DNA of 52,027 bases from an uncultured Lachnospiraceae bacterium (GCA_947382355.1 CANCYR010000020.1:1-52027); one strand, 5' to 3'. Counted from the first letter of the stretch, positions 7,629 through 19,697 are shown. Translations and numbers: made by a program. Notes: a model not told the origin generated them from the letters alone.

Positions 7629-8297
7629 TTATTCCTCCAGAAGATAGCGAATAAAATCAACAGCTCTTTCGGGTCTGTCTGTTGTGCCGGATATGGTGAC
7701 AATAGGAGGATTTTCTGTGGAATAAGCCTTCTCTTCCATGATTTTAGGCAGATTATCTCCATAGAAGCCGATGGGAACAGTTTTTCCATCAGAAAATGTA
7801 TAATAGTAAAGTCTGTCCTGAACCTTTTCGTATAAGTCTGCCGGCAAAAGAGCTTTAAGGTCGCTAAAGGCAGAGAGGGAGGCATATTCTTCAATTACCC
7901 ATGCATCGGAAATAATCACATCCATGGCATGGGTCTGGAATAATGCCATGAGCTTTTGGGAATTGGCAACGGAAGCATTATCAGCAGAATCCTTTATCAT
8001 GGATATGGAAATATCAAACTTGGCGGGGGCGGAGTCGGTGTCGATGCCCCGGCTTTCCACATAGTCATCCATTAAGGAGGTTTCGGCAACAGACATATAA
8101 CCGGAATTAATCAGGGCAACATATATGGAAGGCTCCTTCGTGCTCTCCGTATATCCCTGAATAAAAATGAAAATGCAGATAATTCCCACAAAAGCTCCGA
8201 TTACATAATATTTATAATAGTACCAGAAATAGCTTAGCTTTTCATTGAAAGGCCTGTCCCTTAATTTATTCCATTGTTCTTTTTCTTCTTTTAACAT
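7629..8297 (-). CDS. Single-pass membrane protein of unknown function
   Basis: This 222-aa protein has a short cytoplasmic start with the aromatic run SYFWYYYKYYVIG, one membrane helix (about residues 30-52) and a mainly extracellular domain of about 165 residues. The pattern recalls a Lachnospiraceae family of anchored proteins with no assigned role. The extracellular part contains DVIISDAWVIEEYASLSAF and a C-terminal AVDFIRYLLEE. Together these faintly resemble substrate-binding protein folds, but I would not assign binding. The ribosome site GGGAG lies 7 nt before the ATG. It is in the same direction as the Xre gene downstream and divergent from the DUF6106-like gene. Confidence 0.65.
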   Translation of the reverse strand: MLKEEKEQWNKLRDRPFNEKLSYFWYYYKYYVIGAFVGIICIFIFIQGYTESTKEPSIYVALINSGYMSVAETSLMDDYVESRGIDTDSAPAKFDISISMIKDSADNASVANSQKLMALFQTHAMDVIISDAWVIEEYASLSAFSDLKALLPADLYEKVQDRLYYYTFSDGKTVPIGFYGDNLPKIMEEKAYSTENPPIVTISGTTDRPERAVDFIRYLLEE

Positions 8298-8360
8298 GCA
8301 AATCTCCCTGACAGTTTTTATAGGTAATCATAGTCTCTTTTGTAAAGTGTGTCAATAAAC

Positions 8361-8389
8361 TTGAAAAATATAGTAAAATGTACTATGAT
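8361..8389 (+). promoter_or_regulatory. Promoter of the DUF6106-like gene
   Basis: TTGAAA (8361-8366), 17-nt spacer, TATGAT (8384-8389), in the intergenic region between two divergent membrane-protein genes. Confidence 0.55.
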
Positions 8390-8448
8390 AATAACAATAC
8401 TAATTTAGAAAGAAGGAGTAGGGAACATTTTCCTGAAAGCAAGTTAAA

Positions 8449-8949
8449 ATGAGTGATTCTTATATAGAAATATTAATAAAAAGAAAGACAAGCCCGATGA
8501 AGCGCTTTATAACATATGCTTTGATGATTGTTGCGGCGATTTGTCTTTTTTTTGGACTAATCGGATATTTAACCCTTATGCTGGTGGGCATCATATTGGC
8601 GCTGGCGGCATATTTTTCCCGTTTGAACTCCTATGTGGAATTTGAGTATCTGTATTTAAGCAATGAGCTGAGTATAGATCGTATTCTGGCAAAGTCTAAA
8701 AGAAAGCGCATGGCGGTACTAAACCTGCAGCGCATGGAAGTGTTAGCGCCTGCTAACTCACATCGTCTGGATTCCTACCGGAATAAAAGATGTAAGGCAT
8801 ATGATTATGCTTCAGGGCAGGAGGACAGCCGTCCCTATGTGCTGATTTATTCAGGGGAAGATGAGATGTCAAAAGTGAAGCTGGACATGCCGGAGGAATT
8901 GTTTAAGGCAATCCGTGACGTGGCCCCAAGAAAGGTATTTACGGATTGA
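8449..8949 (+). CDS. DUF6106-like small membrane protein
   Basis: The 166-aa protein has two closely spaced membrane helices (about 18-36 and 39-56) after a short basic start. A cytoplasmic domain follows with EFEYLYLSNELSIDRILAKS and KVKLDMPEELFKAIRDVAPR. This layout matches a Lachnospiraceae protein family I recall as DUF6106; no reaction is known. It looks like a PH-like membrane-associated domain, but that is only an impression. The ATG at 8449 has no strong ribosome site (AAGTTAAA before it); AGAAGGAG at about 8411-8418 is too far for this start, so initiation is a little uncertain. The guaB promoter overlaps its stop. Confidence 0.6.
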   Translation: MSDSYIEILIKRKTSPMKRFITYALMIVAAICLFFGLIGYLTLMLVGIILALAAYFSRLNSYVEFEYLYLSNELSIDRILAKSKRKRMAVLNLQRMEVLAPANSHRLDSYRNKRCKAYDYASGQEDSRPYVLIYSGEDEMSKVKLDMPEELFKAIRDVAPRKVFTD

Positions 8950-8974
8950 CACAAAAAGGGAAATTTGATACACT
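8946..8974 (+). promoter_or_regulatory. Promoter of guaB
   Basis: A perfect TTGACA (8946-8951), 17-nt spacer and TACACT (8969-8974). The -35 box contains the stop codon of the upstream gene. No guanine or PRPP riboswitch is recognisable in the roughly 115-nt leader that follows. Confidence 0.6.
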
Positions 8975-9093
8975 TTTCAAAATGTAAATAAAGAGGGAAA
9001 ATTCGGAGATTAAAGAAAAAATAGTTATTAAGAGCGGCCCTTGAGCCGTGAATAGTAACAAAAAATAACATGAAAAATGGATGGAGGAAATGA

Positions 9094-10551
<1,458 letters not shown>

Positions 10552-10560
10552 GGTAGAATC

Positions 10561-11325
10561 ATGAGATATTATATAATCAATGAGGTGACGATTGCCTTAA
10601 AAAAGAAAGGGACATATATATATGCAGCAGGCATTATCATATTAAGCCTTCTTGCCAATATTGCAATGGTGGCATTCCGGAGCATATACGGCATGAGGGA
10701 GGGGGCCTTTGGCGCCAATCTCATTTATTTTGCACAGTGGTGCTTTATTGTTCCTTATTACAGTACAATTCTCATTGCGGAGATTATTTTCGGGAAGGAA
10801 TGCCCGAATCCAAAGATTCGAAATAAAGTGACCATTGGACTTTCCAGAGCAAAGCTCTTTTTTGGAAAGCTCTTTTCGGAATTATGTATTTCGGCAATAT
10901 TTCTGGTAGCGGCGATTGTAGTCTTTATCGGCATTACGTATATTTTTATGGCAGCGGACGGAAGCATTGAAATATGGGTTGTACAGGATTTCTGCAGGGC
11001 TGCAGGTACGGCCATACCTCTTTGGATTACGGGAATTGCCATTGGAAACGGATTATTATTTTTCTTTCCAAGAAAGCGATATGCCTTTGCTTCATTTTTT
11101 GTTTTATTGATTATATTTCCTAGAATCGTCATGTTTCTTGCATCAGAACCTTTGAAACTGGAGGTATGTCAATGGGTGAAGGAGTATTTGCTTTTGACTC
11201 CCAGATTTAATGAACTTCCATATTATGCAACATTAGACATGCCTAAAATTATTATATTAAGCAGTATTTATACCCTTTGTTTTACGGCTTTGGGGCTTTG
11301 GGCATATTATAAAAAGGAATATTAA
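10561..11325 (+). CDS. ABC-2-like integral membrane protein, no ATPase partner
   Basis: The 254-aa protein has six predicted membrane helices (about 17-40, 58-78, 110-132, 150-170, 174-194, 226-250), the topology of ABC-2 type permeases. The loop after helix 2 reads EIIFGKECPNPKIRNKVTIG followed by LSRAKLFFGKL, typical of this group. No ATP-binding subunit is adjacent, so it may use an ATPase encoded elsewhere or not transport at all. It begins 9 nt after guaB with only a weak AAGGT ribosome site and ends about 15 nt before the GGDEF-EAL gene, so all are likely co-transcribed. The substrate cannot be deduced. Confidence 0.6.
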   Translation: MRYYIINEVTIALKKKGTYIYAAGIIILSLLANIAMVAFRSIYGMREGAFGANLIYFAQWCFIVPYYSTILIAEIIFGKECPNPKIRNKVTIGLSRAKLFFGKLFSELCISAIFLVAAIVVFIGITYIFMAADGSIEIWVVQDFCRAAGTAIPLWITGIAIGNGLLFFFPRKRYAFASFFVLLIIFPRIVMFLASEPLKLEVCQWVKEYLLLTPRFNELPYYATLDMPKIIILSSIYTLCFTALGLWAYYKKEY

Positions 11326-11340
11326 CAGGTGGGGACGGGA

Positions 11341-13935
11341 TTGGAAAAAAGAGGTTGTGTTGAAAAAAATATGTTTCAGAAGATGCAGGATAAGTTTTGT
11401 TATCTGGGAAATTTTTATGCGTATTGTGTGGATGAGCATGGCAATCAGATAACAGAATGGTCTGGCAGCATGGAAGAGATTGCCCCGCTGAAAGAAGCAG
11501 TTACAGGAGAACGGTTATACAATTTGTTTGATAAAATCAGGGAAAGCGCCTTGGAAGAGCAGATTATAGAGGAAACCGGTTATGGCAATCTTAAGGCAGC
11601 GGCAATTGGATATAAAATAGAGGGCAAGCTGAAATTTTGTTGGCTTGCTTGCTGTGTTTTTTCAGAAGAAGAGTCCGAAGGCGGAAAGCCTGTAATAAAT
11701 GGAGCTCAAAGGATTACTACAGAGGAAAGAGTATGTGAGACAGCTGCGTTGTTACGGCTGTATGCTGAGCACATATTTCAAACAGATGACCGGGAGGCAA
11801 AGGAAAAAGGAAGGCTTCAAAAAAAGTCAGAATATTATACGGAAGCGTTACAGCTTCTGGAATGCGGGCAGCCCTTCGAGGAAGCGGCGGACAGGTTTTT
11901 GGAGCTTATGGGAGAATACCTTCAAGTTACTTCCGCAGGGCTTGTAAAGGTTTTGAAGGACCGGCAGTTTATTGATATTATATGTGAATGGCTGAAGGAG
12001 GGGAGCGTTTCTGATTATGACAGAATAAGGAACCTTGAAAGGCCGCAGGTGTTTTACGGTGATAAGCCCAAGGTGATTTCAGCAGATTCTGTTATGTCAA
12101 AGGAAATGAAGGAATATATGAGAGAACAGAATCAAAAGGCTGTTATTTCAATTCCTCTTTTGTTAGATGAAAAGCCGGTCATGTATGTTTATTTTGCTGA
12201 AAGAACCCGAAAAAGGATATGGACGCTGGAGGAAATTGACTTTATAGGTGATATGGTCCGGATTATGCAGATCATGCTCATAAGCAAACAGCGGAAGGAG
12301 TTTCTGGCAGGTTCCTTTGCGTCCCTTCAGGCGATTCTGGACAATGTGGGAAGCTGTATTTATGTGCAGGATGTGGAAAGCAGCAGGATTGTTTTTGCTA
12401 ACAAGCAGTTAAAGAATACCTTTGAACTGGAGCTTCAAAATGGAAAGCTTGATGAAATGGTCCAGAAGGCAAGACCCATTGGCATTCGGGAAGGCTATCA
12501 TGAAATCCAGTATACAGAAAAGGGCAGATGGTATGATTTATACTATACTTATATTACCTGGATAGACGGGAATCGGGCATGCCTCTACGTGTTACATGAC
12601 ATTACAGACAAAAAAATCTACCAGAAAAAAATTGAACAGCAGGTATATACAGATTTTCTTACAGGTCTCTATAACCGGATGTGCTGTGAAAGGGATTTAT
12701 CCATGCAGCTTGATAAGGCGGTTGCACAAAAGATAACAGGCGGGCTTCTCTATCTGGATTTGGATGATTTTAAACATATTAATGATGGTCTTGGACACCA
12801 ATATGGGGATGTGCTTTTGAAGTCTATTTCCAATAGCTTAAGGCATATAAAAGGAATCAGTAATAGCTGTTACCGGATGGGAGGTGATGAATTCGTCATT
12901 ATCATACCTCCGGAAAGCTTTCACAGATTTGATGAAATTATACAGGATATTCAGGCAATATTCAGCAAGCCCTGGTTTTTAAAGGATGCGGATTATTATT
13001 GTACCGTAAGCATGGGCGTTGTAAATTACCCGAATGATGGGGACAGTGTACAGGACCTGATTAAAAAGGCGGATATCGCCATGTATGATGCGAAAAAAGC
13101 AGGCAAGAACAGATTCTCCAGGTATTCCCATAAATTGAGCATGGCTTCCCACAAGCGGCTGGATATGGAGAAAAATATGAGGGATGCCACAGCCGACAAT
13201 TACCGGGAGTTTGAAGTGTATTATCAACCGATTATAGACGTGCTTTCCGGACATCCGGTCTGTACCGGGGCAGAAGCCCTGATTCGTTGGAACTCTTCCA
13301 CGATGGGCTTTGTACCTCCCTCGGAATTTATACCATTGGCTGAATATCTGGGGCTTATCAATCCAATAGGCAACTATGTGCTGAAAGAAGCCTGCAGCGC
13401 CTGCAGGAACTGGAATGACAGCGGCAGGGAAAATTTCAAGGTGAATGTGAATTTATCTGTTGTACAGCTTTTGCAGCCGGAAATTGTGGAAATTGTGGAA
13501 AATACTTTGAAGGAAACGGGAATCAATCCGGTAAATTTAACGTTAGAAGTAACGGAAAGCCTTGCGATTAACGATATGAGAAGGATGAAAGAAATCTTAA
13601 ACAGGATAAGGCAGCTTGGGGTGCGGATTGCACTGGATGATTTCGGAACGGGTTATTCTTCCCTGAATCATATCAGGGAGATTCCTCTTGATGTGATTAA
13701 GGTGGATCAGAATTTTGTTCAGGGGCTGGCAGAAGACAGCTATTCCCAATCCTTTATTAAGATGGTTGCGGAGCTGGCAAGTGCTATTGAAGTGAATGTG
13801 TGCGTGGAAGGAATTGAAACAGAAGAACAGTTCAAAGTTGTAAACGACATGAAAATACAGTTGATACAGGGGTATTATTTTGACAGGCCGTTGCAGCTTT
13901 CGGATTTTGAAAGCAAGTATGTTATGTGCAGTTAG
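11341..13935 (+). CDS. GAF-PAS-GGDEF-EAL c-di-GMP turnover enzyme
   Basis: I prefer a TTG start at 11341 (864 aa), with AGGTGGGG 5-12 nt before it; a GTG at 11329 overlaps this ribosome site. A GAF-like domain (about 160-320) is followed by a PAS domain (about 325-430). The diguanylate cyclase domain has DFKHINDGLGHQYGD and an intact GGDEF at 514-518. The phosphodiesterase domain carries EAL at 645-647, LEVTES, DDFGTGYSSL, IKVDQNF and CVEGIE, all expected metal-binding or catalytic signatures. No RxxD inhibitory site is evident five residues before GGDEF. No membrane segment is seen, so it should sense a cytoplasmic signal. Both domains look competent, so the net direction is unknown. It lies between guaB and purH. 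Confidence 0.9.
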   Translation: MEKRGCVEKNMFQKMQDKFCYLGNFYAYCVDEHGNQITEWSGSMEEIAPLKEAVTGERLYNLFDKIRESALEEQIIEETGYGNLKAAAIGYKIEGKLKFCWLACCVFSEEESEGGKPVINGAQRITTEERVCETAALLRLYAEHIFQTDDREAKEKGRLQKKSEYYTEALQLLECGQPFEEAADRFLELMGEYLQVTSAGLVKVLKDRQFIDIICEWLKEGSVSDYDRIRNLERPQVFYGDKPKVISADSVMSKEMKEYMREQNQKAVISIPLLLDEKPVMYVYFAERTRKRIWTLEEIDFIGDMVRIMQIMLISKQRKEFLAGSFASLQAILDNVGSCIYVQDVESSRIVFANKQLKNTFELELQNGKLDEMVQKARPIGIREGYHEIQYTEKGRWYDLYYTYITWIDGNRACLYVLHDITDKKIYQKKIEQQVYTDFLTGLYNRMCCERDLSMQLDKAVAQKITGGLLYLDLDDFKHINDGLGHQYGDVLLKSISNSLRHIKGISNSCYRMGGDEFVIIIPPESFHRFDEIIQDIQAIFSKPWFLKDADYYCTVSMGVVNYPNDGDSVQDLIKKADIAMYDAKKAGKNRFSRYSHKLSMASHKRLDMEKNMRDATADNYREFEVYYQPIIDVLSGHPVCTGAEALIRWNSSTMGFVPPSEFIPLAEYLGLINPIGNYVLKEACSACRNWNDSGRENFKVNVNLSVVQLLQPEIVEIVENTLKETGINPVNLTLEVTESLAINDMRRMKEILNRIRQLGVRIALDDFGTGYSSLNHIREIPLDVIKVDQNFVQGLAEDSYSQSFIKMVAELASAIEVNVCVEGIETEEQFKVVNDMKIQLIQGYYFDRPLQLSDFESKYVMCS

Positions 13936-13990
13936 AGGTATAAATAAGCCGCCGTTGTATATGAGGTAGAAACTTAGGAGGAGAAAAATT

Positions 13991-15544
13991 ATGAAAGCAT
14001 TGATTAGCGTATCGGACAAAACAGGAATTGTAGAGTTATCCAGAGAGCTGGAAAGCATGGGTGTAGAAATTATTTCCACTGGAGGCACTTACAAAAAATT
14101 AAAGGAGGAAGGGGTAAATGCCATTGAAATTTCTGAGCTTACCGGATTTCCTGAATGTTTGGACGGACGTGTAAAGACCCTGCATCCAATCGTACATGCA
14201 GGAATTCTGGCTATGCGTTCCAATCCTGCCCATATGAATCAGTTAAAGGAACTGAATATTGATACCATTGATTTAGTAATTGTAAACCTGTATCCTTTTA
14301 AATCCACTATTTTAAAGGAAGGGGTTACCAGAGCAGAAGCGGTGGAGAACATTGATATCGGCGGACCTACCATGCTTAGAAGCGCCGCAAAGAATTATCA
14401 GGATGTGGCAGTGGTGACAGACCCGGCTGACTATGAAAAGGTTCTCACAGAGTTGAAGGAGAACGGTCAGGTTTCTCTGGATACGAAGTTTTATTTGATG
14501 CAAAAAGTATTTATGCATACTTCTAATTATGATACTATGATTGCAGACTATTTAAAGAAGCAGCGGGGGGATGATTCCCTTCCTGAAACACTGACCATGA
14601 CATTTGAAAAGGTACAGGATATGCGTTATGGAGAGAATCCCCATCAAAAGGCCGCTTTTTATCGTCAGGTAGGAAAGCAGACAGGCTCTTTGGTGGATGC
14701 TCTTCAGCACAATGGAAAGGAATTGTCGTTTAATAATATTAATGATACAAACGGGGCACTGGAATTGTTAAAGGAATTTACCGAGCCTACTGTAGTGGCA
14801 TGTAAGCATGGAAATCCATGTGGGGTAGGAAGCGATGAGGATATCAATAAAGCGTGGGATAAAGCATATAATGCAGATAAGACATCTATTTTTGGCGGAA
14901 TTGTAGTAGTAAACCGTCAGGTGACGAGGCAGATGGCAGAGGAAATGCATGAAATCTTTTTGGAGGTAGTAGTGGCTCCTTCCTATGAGAAGGAAGCACT
15001 TGAGATTCTCTGTTCCAAGAAGAATATCCGTGTGCTGGAATTAAATGATATTGAGGTGCCACAAAATCCGGCTGCCCTTGATATGAAGAAGGTAAACGGC
15101 GGATTGATTGTGCAGACCATTGATTCCGAGATTTACAGGGAAGAGGATTTCAAGGTAGTGACAAAGGCACAGCCTACAAAGGAACAGCTGGAAGATATGA
15201 AGTTTGGCATGAAGGTTGTAAAATTCGTAAAATCCAATGGCATTGCAGTTGTAAAGAATAAACAAAGCGTAGGTATCGGACCGGGACAGGTAAACCGTAT
15301 CTGGGCAGCAAAGCAGAGCTTTGAACATGCAGCAGAGCTGATTGGTGAAGAGGCGACAAAAGGTGCAGTGCTGGCTTCAGATGCGTTCTTCCCTTTTGAT
15401 GATGTAGTGGAGGCAGCACATCAGGCAGGCATTACTGCAATCATCCAGCCCGGTGGGGCAATGAGGGACCAGATGTCCATTGACAAATGCGATGAATACG
15501 GCATTGCCATGGTATTTACGGGAATGAGACATTTTAAGCATTAA
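13991..15544 (+). CDS. purH: Bifunctional AICAR transformylase/IMP cyclohydrolase
   Basis: This 517-aa enzyme carries out the last two steps of purine synthesis, formylating AICAR with 10-formyl-THF and closing the ring to IMP. The N-terminal MGS-like cyclohydrolase domain (1 to about 190) starts [19 protein letters not shown] and has [17 protein letters not shown] and [16 protein letters not shown]. The transformylase domain contains [10 protein letters not shown] with the conserved Lys-His pair, plus [13 protein letters not shown]. It ends FTGMRHFKH, the classic PurH terminus. AGGAGG lies 8 nt before the ATG. It is 55 nt after the c-di-GMP gene, and glnS follows 40 nt later in the same direction. 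No PurR box or riboswitch was recognised. Confidence 0.97.
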   Translation: MKALISVSDKTGIVELSRELESMGVEIISTGGTYKKLKEEGVNAIEISELTGFPECLDGRVKTLHPIVHAGILAMRSNPAHMNQLKELNIDTIDLVIVNLYPFKSTILKEGVTRAEAVENIDIGGPTMLRSAAKNYQDVAVVTDPADYEKVLTELKENGQVSLDTKFYLMQKVFMHTSNYDTMIADYLKKQRGDDSLPETLTMTFEKVQDMRYGENPHQKAAFYRQVGKQTGSLVDALQHNGKELSFNNINDTNGALELLKEFTEPTVVACKHGNPCGVGSDEDINKAWDKAYNADKTSIFGGIVVVNRQVTRQMAEEMHEIFLEVVVAPSYEKEALEILCSKKNIRVLELNDIEVPQNPAALDMKKVNGGLIVQTIDSEIYREEDFKVVTKAQPTKEQLEDMKFGMKVVKFVKSNGIAVVKNKQSVGIGPGQVNRIWAAKQSFEHAAELIGEEATKGAVLASDAFFPFDDVVEAAHQAGITAIIQPGGAMRDQMSIDKCDEYGIAMVFTGMRHFKH

Positions 15545-15584
15545 AAGCAGACTAAGATTAATAAATATAGTTGAGGGAAATAAC

Positions 15585-17261
15585 ATGGAAGAGAATGAAA
15601 AAGAAGTAATATCCAGAAATTTTATTGAACAGGAAATTGATAAGGACCTGGCGGAGGGAGTATATGATACGGTCCATACAAGATTTCCGCCGGAGCCGAA
15701 CGGATATCTGCATATCGGCCATGCAAAAAGTATCCTGTTGAATTACAGTCTGGCTGAAAAATATCAGGGCAAGTTTAATATGCGTTTTGATGATACGAAC
15801 CCCACAAAGGAAAAAACAGAGTTTGTAGAATCCATTAAAGAGGATATTAAATGGCTTGGTGCCGACTGGGAGGACAGATTGTTTTTTGCCTCTGATTATT
15901 TTGAACAAATGTATGAGGCTGCCGTGAAGCTGATTAAAAAGGGAAAGGCGTATGTATCGGATTTAAGTGCAGAAGAAATCAGGGAATACCGCGGTACCCT
16001 GACAGAGCCGGGAAAGAAGGACCCTTATTCAGACCGTTCCGTGGAAGAAAATCTGGAATTATTTGAAAACATGAAAAACGGAGTTTATAAGGACGGGGAA
16101 AAGGTGCTTCGTGCCAGAATTGATATGACATCGCCCAATATTAATATGAGGGACCCGGTTATTTACCGGGTGGCTCATATGAACCATCATAATACTGGTG
16201 ATACATGGTGCATTTATCCTATGTATGATTTTGCGCACCCTATCGAGGATGCCATTGAGGGGATAACCCATTCTATCTGTACATTGGAATTTGAAGACCA
16301 CAGACCATTATATGACTGGGTAGTCAGGGAGCTTGAGTATGAAAAGCCGCCAAGACAGATTGAATTTGCAAAGTTGTATCTGACTAATGTGGTAACGGGA
16401 AAAAGATACATTAAAAAGCTGGTGGAGGATGGAATCGTAGATGGCTGGGATGACCCAAGACTTGTATCCATAGCAGCCTTGAGAAGACGGGGCTTTACTC
16501 CCGAATCCCTGCGGATGTTCGTTGAGCTCTGCGGAGTATCCAAATCCAACTCTTCCGTGGATTATGCGATGCTTGAGTATTGCGTAAGAGAGGACTTGAA
16601 ATTGAAAAAACCACGTATGATGGCGGTACTGGACCCGATTAAGTTAGTGATAGATAACTATCCTGAGGGGCAGGTGGAAATGCTTGAGGCTTCCAACAAT
16701 ATGGAAAATCCGGAGCTTGGAACCCATCAGGTACCTTTTTCAAAAGAGCTCTATATTGAGCGCGAGGACTTTATGGAGGAGCCTCCCAAAAAGTATTTCC
16801 GGCTTTTCCCGGGAAATGAAGTGCGGTTAATGCATGCATATTTTGTAACCTGTACCGGATTTGAAAAGGATGATGAGGGAAATGTTACTGTGGTACATTG
16901 TACTTATGATCCGGCAACAAAGGCGGGAAGCGGCTTTTCAGAAAGAAAGGTAAAGGGAACCATTCACTGGGTTCCTGTAAAAGAGGCAGTAAAAGCGGAA
17001 GTTCGTCTTTATGAAAACCTTGTGGATGAGGAAAAAGGGGTTTATAATAAAGAGGATGGAAGCTTGAATCTAAATCCAAATTCTTTGACCATATTAAAGG
17101 AATGTTATTTAGAACCGGCAGTTTCCGGGGCAGAGGCTTATGATAGCTTTCAATTTGTCAGGAACGGATTTTTCTGTGTGGATTATAAGGATTCCACTCC
17201 GGAGGCACTTGTATTCAACAGAATTGTTTCATTAAAAAGTTCATTTAAGCTACCTAAGTAA
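15585..17261 (+). CDS. glnS: Glutaminyl-tRNA synthetase
   Basis: The 558-aa class I synthetase attaches glutamine directly to tRNA(Gln). The HIGH signature is at residues 43-46 within [17 protein letters not shown], followed by [14 protein letters not shown]. GlnRS rather than GluRS is indicated by [16 protein letters not shown]-type sequence (here [17 protein letters not shown]), [18 protein letters not shown] and a beta-barrel anticodon domain (about 340-558) with [17 protein letters not shown]. The KMSKS loop appears as GVSKSNSSV. Weak AGGGA lies before the ATG. Many Firmicutes lack GlnRS and use GatCAB instead; its presence here suggests that GatCAB at 3759-6974 is used for asparagine. 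It may have been gained by transfer, which is inference from family distribution. Confidence 0.95.
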   Translation: MEENEKEVISRNFIEQEIDKDLAEGVYDTVHTRFPPEPNGYLHIGHAKSILLNYSLAEKYQGKFNMRFDDTNPTKEKTEFVESIKEDIKWLGADWEDRLFFASDYFEQMYEAAVKLIKKGKAYVSDLSAEEIREYRGTLTEPGKKDPYSDRSVEENLELFENMKNGVYKDGEKVLRARIDMTSPNINMRDPVIYRVAHMNHHNTGDTWCIYPMYDFAHPIEDAIEGITHSICTLEFEDHRPLYDWVVRELEYEKPPRQIEFAKLYLTNVVTGKRYIKKLVEDGIVDGWDDPRLVSIAALRRRGFTPESLRMFVELCGVSKSNSSVDYAMLEYCVREDLKLKKPRMMAVLDPIKLVIDNYPEGQVEMLEASNNMENPELGTHQVPFSKELYIEREDFMEEPPKKYFRLFPGNEVRLMHAYFVTCTGFEKDDEGNVTVVHCTYDPATKAGSGFSERKVKGTIHWVPVKEAVKAEVRLYENLVDEEKGVYNKEDGSLNLNPNSLTILKECYLEPAVSGAEAYDSFQFVRNGFFCVDYKDSTPEALVFNRIVSLKSSFKLPK

Positions 17262-17290
17262 AGATTAGGAGAAAGATAGGAGAAAAAGCA

Positions 17291-18169
17291 ATGGCAGGAT
17301 TATTATCTGGATTAGAAGCATTTGGTCTTAAGGGCCTGGATAAGGTAGACGACATTTACGATAAGGCAAAAAAGGAAGAGGAAGCAAGAAGAGCAGAAGA
17401 AATCAAAAAAGACCCTGTATTAGCAGAGCAGGAGCTGCTCTTTGAAAAGTCATATACATGTCCGATTTGTGACACGGAATTTAAGTCAAGAACCGTAAAG
17501 ATAGGAAAAGCAAAGCTTTTAGGAACCGATTTAGACTTGCGCCCCAAATATGAAAGTGTGGATATGCTGAAATATGATATTATTTTGTGCCCCCACTGTG
17601 GATATGCGGCGCTTAGCCGGTATTTTAAATTTCTTACCGCTCCACAGGCAAAACTTATTAAAGAAAATATTTCTTCTACCTTTAAGCCTATGAAGGAGCA
17701 GGGAACTATTTTTTCCTATGAAGAAGCCCTTGCCAGATATAAGTTGACTTTGGCAAATGCAATTGTAAAAAGGGCAAAAGCCAGCGAGAAGGCATATATT
17801 TGTCTGAAAACTGCATGGCTGTTAAGAGGACAGGGGGAAAGTCTGAAAAAAGAGGATGCGGATTATGACAAGAAGAAAGCGGAAATAAGTCAGGAAGAAG
17901 AAGAGTTTTTAAGAAATTCATTAGAAGGCTTTTTATCTGCAAGACAGACAGAGAGCTTTCCCATGTGCGGTATGGATGAAGTGACAGTTGATTATCTTAT
18001 TTCTGTAATCGCTATGCGCTTTGAGCAGTTTGACATTTCCTCCAGGCTGATTGCAGGCATTTTAGCCTCTCATACAGCAAGTCCAAGAATGAAGGATAAG
18101 GCCAGGGATATAAAGGAGATGCTGGTAAAGCAAATTAAGGAGAACCAGTCCAAAAAGGGAAAAGCATGA
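17291..18169 (+). CDS. DUF2225 zinc-ribbon-type protein
   Basis: This 292-aa protein has a charged coiled start (about 20-45, KKEEEARRAEEIKKD). Two cysteine pairs follow, YTCPICDTEF (about 57-60) and ILCPHCGYAALSRYF (about 98-101), which should hold a zinc. A mainly helical C-terminal half ends in KQIKENQSKKGKA. This is the DUF2225 arrangement; its function is not established, and helical repeat-like segments suggest a protein-binding role. There is no membrane segment. The stop overlaps the start of the MocR gene by four bases (ATGA), so the two are translationally coupled and may work together. It starts 29 nt after glnS. Confidence 0.75.
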   Translation: MAGLLSGLEAFGLKGLDKVDDIYDKAKKEEEARRAEEIKKDPVLAEQELLFEKSYTCPICDTEFKSRTVKIGKAKLLGTDLDLRPKYESVDMLKYDIILCPHCGYAALSRYFKFLTAPQAKLIKENISSTFKPMKEQGTIFSYEEALARYKLTLANAIVKRAKASEKAYICLKTAWLLRGQGESLKKEDADYDKKKAEISQEEEEFLRNSLEGFLSARQTESFPMCGMDEVTVDYLISVIAMRFEQFDISSRLIAGILASHTASPRMKDKARDIKEMLVKQIKENQSKKGKA

Positions 18170-19608
18170 ATGAGTTGGCAATAACGCTTGATATAAAAAG
18201 CGGAGCGTATTTGTATGAGCAGATTTATCAGTATATAAAAAACGAAATTGTAGAGGGAAAGCTGTCTGAAAAAGAACGGCTTCCCTCTACTCGTGCTTTG
18301 GCAGAGCACTTGCAGATAGCAAGGAGTACGGTGGAACTTGCATATGAACAGCTGGTATCAGAGGGATATATTGAAGCAAAACCTCGCAAGGGATATTTTG
18401 TATGTCCAATAGGAGAATTATATTATTTAGAAAGGGAACAGATTGTAAAAAGACAGGAAATGAAAAAGCAATCTCCTTATCTTTATGATTTGACTCCAAA
18501 TGGAATTGAAATGAAAGCCTTTCCGTTTTCTACATGGAGAAGAATTTCCAAAAATGTTCTGGCGGAACATCAAAGGGATATATTTGAGCCGGGGCATCCA
18601 AAGGGGGACTTTGAATTCCGTAATACGATTTGCCGTTATGTTTATAGCTTTAGGGGGGTAAACTGTGAACCGGAACAGATTATTGTAGGTGCTGGTAATG
18701 ATTATTTGTTACTGCTGCTTGGAAAGATTTTAGGAGGGCAGCAGAGGGTTGCTATGGAAAATCCTACTTATAAAAGAGCTTACCGTATTTTTTACTCGGC
18801 AGGCTGTGAAATGCTTACCCTGCCTATAGATAAGAACGGAATGAGCATGGAGCATTTAAGGAGAAGTCATGCAGACATTGCATATGTTATGCCTTCCCAT
18901 CAGTTTCCTACCGGAGTGGTAATGCCTATCGGACGTCGGATAGAATTGTTGAAATGGGCAGAAGAAGCAGAAAACAGATATCTGATTGAAGACGATTATG
19001 ACAGTGAATTCCGATATAAGGGCAAGCCTATTCAGGCATTGCAGGCATGGGACAAAAAAGAAAAAGTGATTTATATGGGAACCTTTTCCAAGTCCATAGC
19101 CCCTGCCATCCGGGTAAGTTTTATGATACTGCCAAAGCCCCTTTTGGAACAATATGAAAGGAATGCGGGCTTTTTATCCTCTACCGTTTCAAGAATCGAC
19201 CAGGCAATCTTAAATGAATTTATAGGTGCCGGACATTATGAAAGATATTTAAATAAAATGCGTAAGATTTACAGATCAAAGCATGACTGCCTTTTAGAAT
19301 GTTTAAAGCCTTTTAAAGATAAATTTTATATTTCCGGGGAAAATGCCGGGCTTCATATTCTTCTCACATGCAAAAAGGACGGAATCAGCGAAGAACAGAT
19401 GACAAAAAAAGCGGGAAGCGTTGGAATAAAGGTTTATGGAATGAGCGGTTATTTTGTGGAGGAGGGAAGAAACGGCGGGAGGGTAAAGGAGCAAAAGGAC
19501 TGTAAGGATATGGAAGACGGGCATGCAAGGATTCTGCTGGGATATGCCAGTTTATCGGAAGAGGAAATAAAGAATGCCCTTTTACTATTGCAAAGGGTCT
19601 GGCTGTAG
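18166..19608 (+). CDS. MocR/PdxR-type regulator (GntR HTH fused to PLP aminotransferase fold)
   Basis: The 480-aa chimera has a GntR winged helix at about 12-80 (SGAYLYEQIYQYIKNEIVEG, LPSTRALAEHLQIARSTVEL, YIEAKPRKGYFV). A fold-type I aminotransferase domain of about 380 residues follows. The PLP-binding lysine is K309 in GTFSKSIAPAIR, and the phosphate/pyridine contacts YVMPSHQFPTG and EDDYDSEFRY are present. MocR proteins use PLP or its aldimines as ligand and usually control vitamin B6, amino-acid or transporter genes. There is no divergent target gene beside it, so the target is open. It overlaps the DUF2225 gene by ATGA and ends before a bidirectional terminator. Confidence 0.9.
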   Translation: MNELAITLDIKSGAYLYEQIYQYIKNEIVEGKLSEKERLPSTRALAEHLQIARSTVELAYEQLVSEGYIEAKPRKGYFVCPIGELYYLEREQIVKRQEMKKQSPYLYDLTPNGIEMKAFPFSTWRRISKNVLAEHQRDIFEPGHPKGDFEFRNTICRYVYSFRGVNCEPEQIIVGAGNDYLLLLLGKILGGQQRVAMENPTYKRAYRIFYSAGCEMLTLPIDKNGMSMEHLRRSHADIAYVMPSHQFPTGVVMPIGRRIELLKWAEEAENRYLIEDDYDSEFRYKGKPIQALQAWDKKEKVIYMGTFSKSIAPAIRVSFMILPKPLLEQYERNAGFLSSTVSRIDQAILNEFIGAGHYERYLNKMRKIYRSKHDCLLECLKPFKDKFYISGENAGLHILLTCKKDGISEEQMTKKAGSVGIKVYGMSGYFVEEGRNGGRVKEQKDCKDMEDGHARILLGYASLSEEEIKNALLLLQRVWL

Positions 19609-19626
19609 AAAGAGCATCAAAATATA

Positions 19627-19667
19627 AAAGGCAGGTAAAGATAAAAAACTTAACCTGCCTTTTTTGC
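19627..19667. terminator. Bidirectional terminator between MocR gene and acidic protein gene
   Basis: AAAGGCAGGT pairs with ACCTGCCTTT (with three further pairs nearer the loop). A runs on the left and T runs on the right let it serve both converging genes. Confidence 0.75.
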
Positions 19668-19697
19668 ATAATATTTTCTGTTTTAAAGGTGAACCAC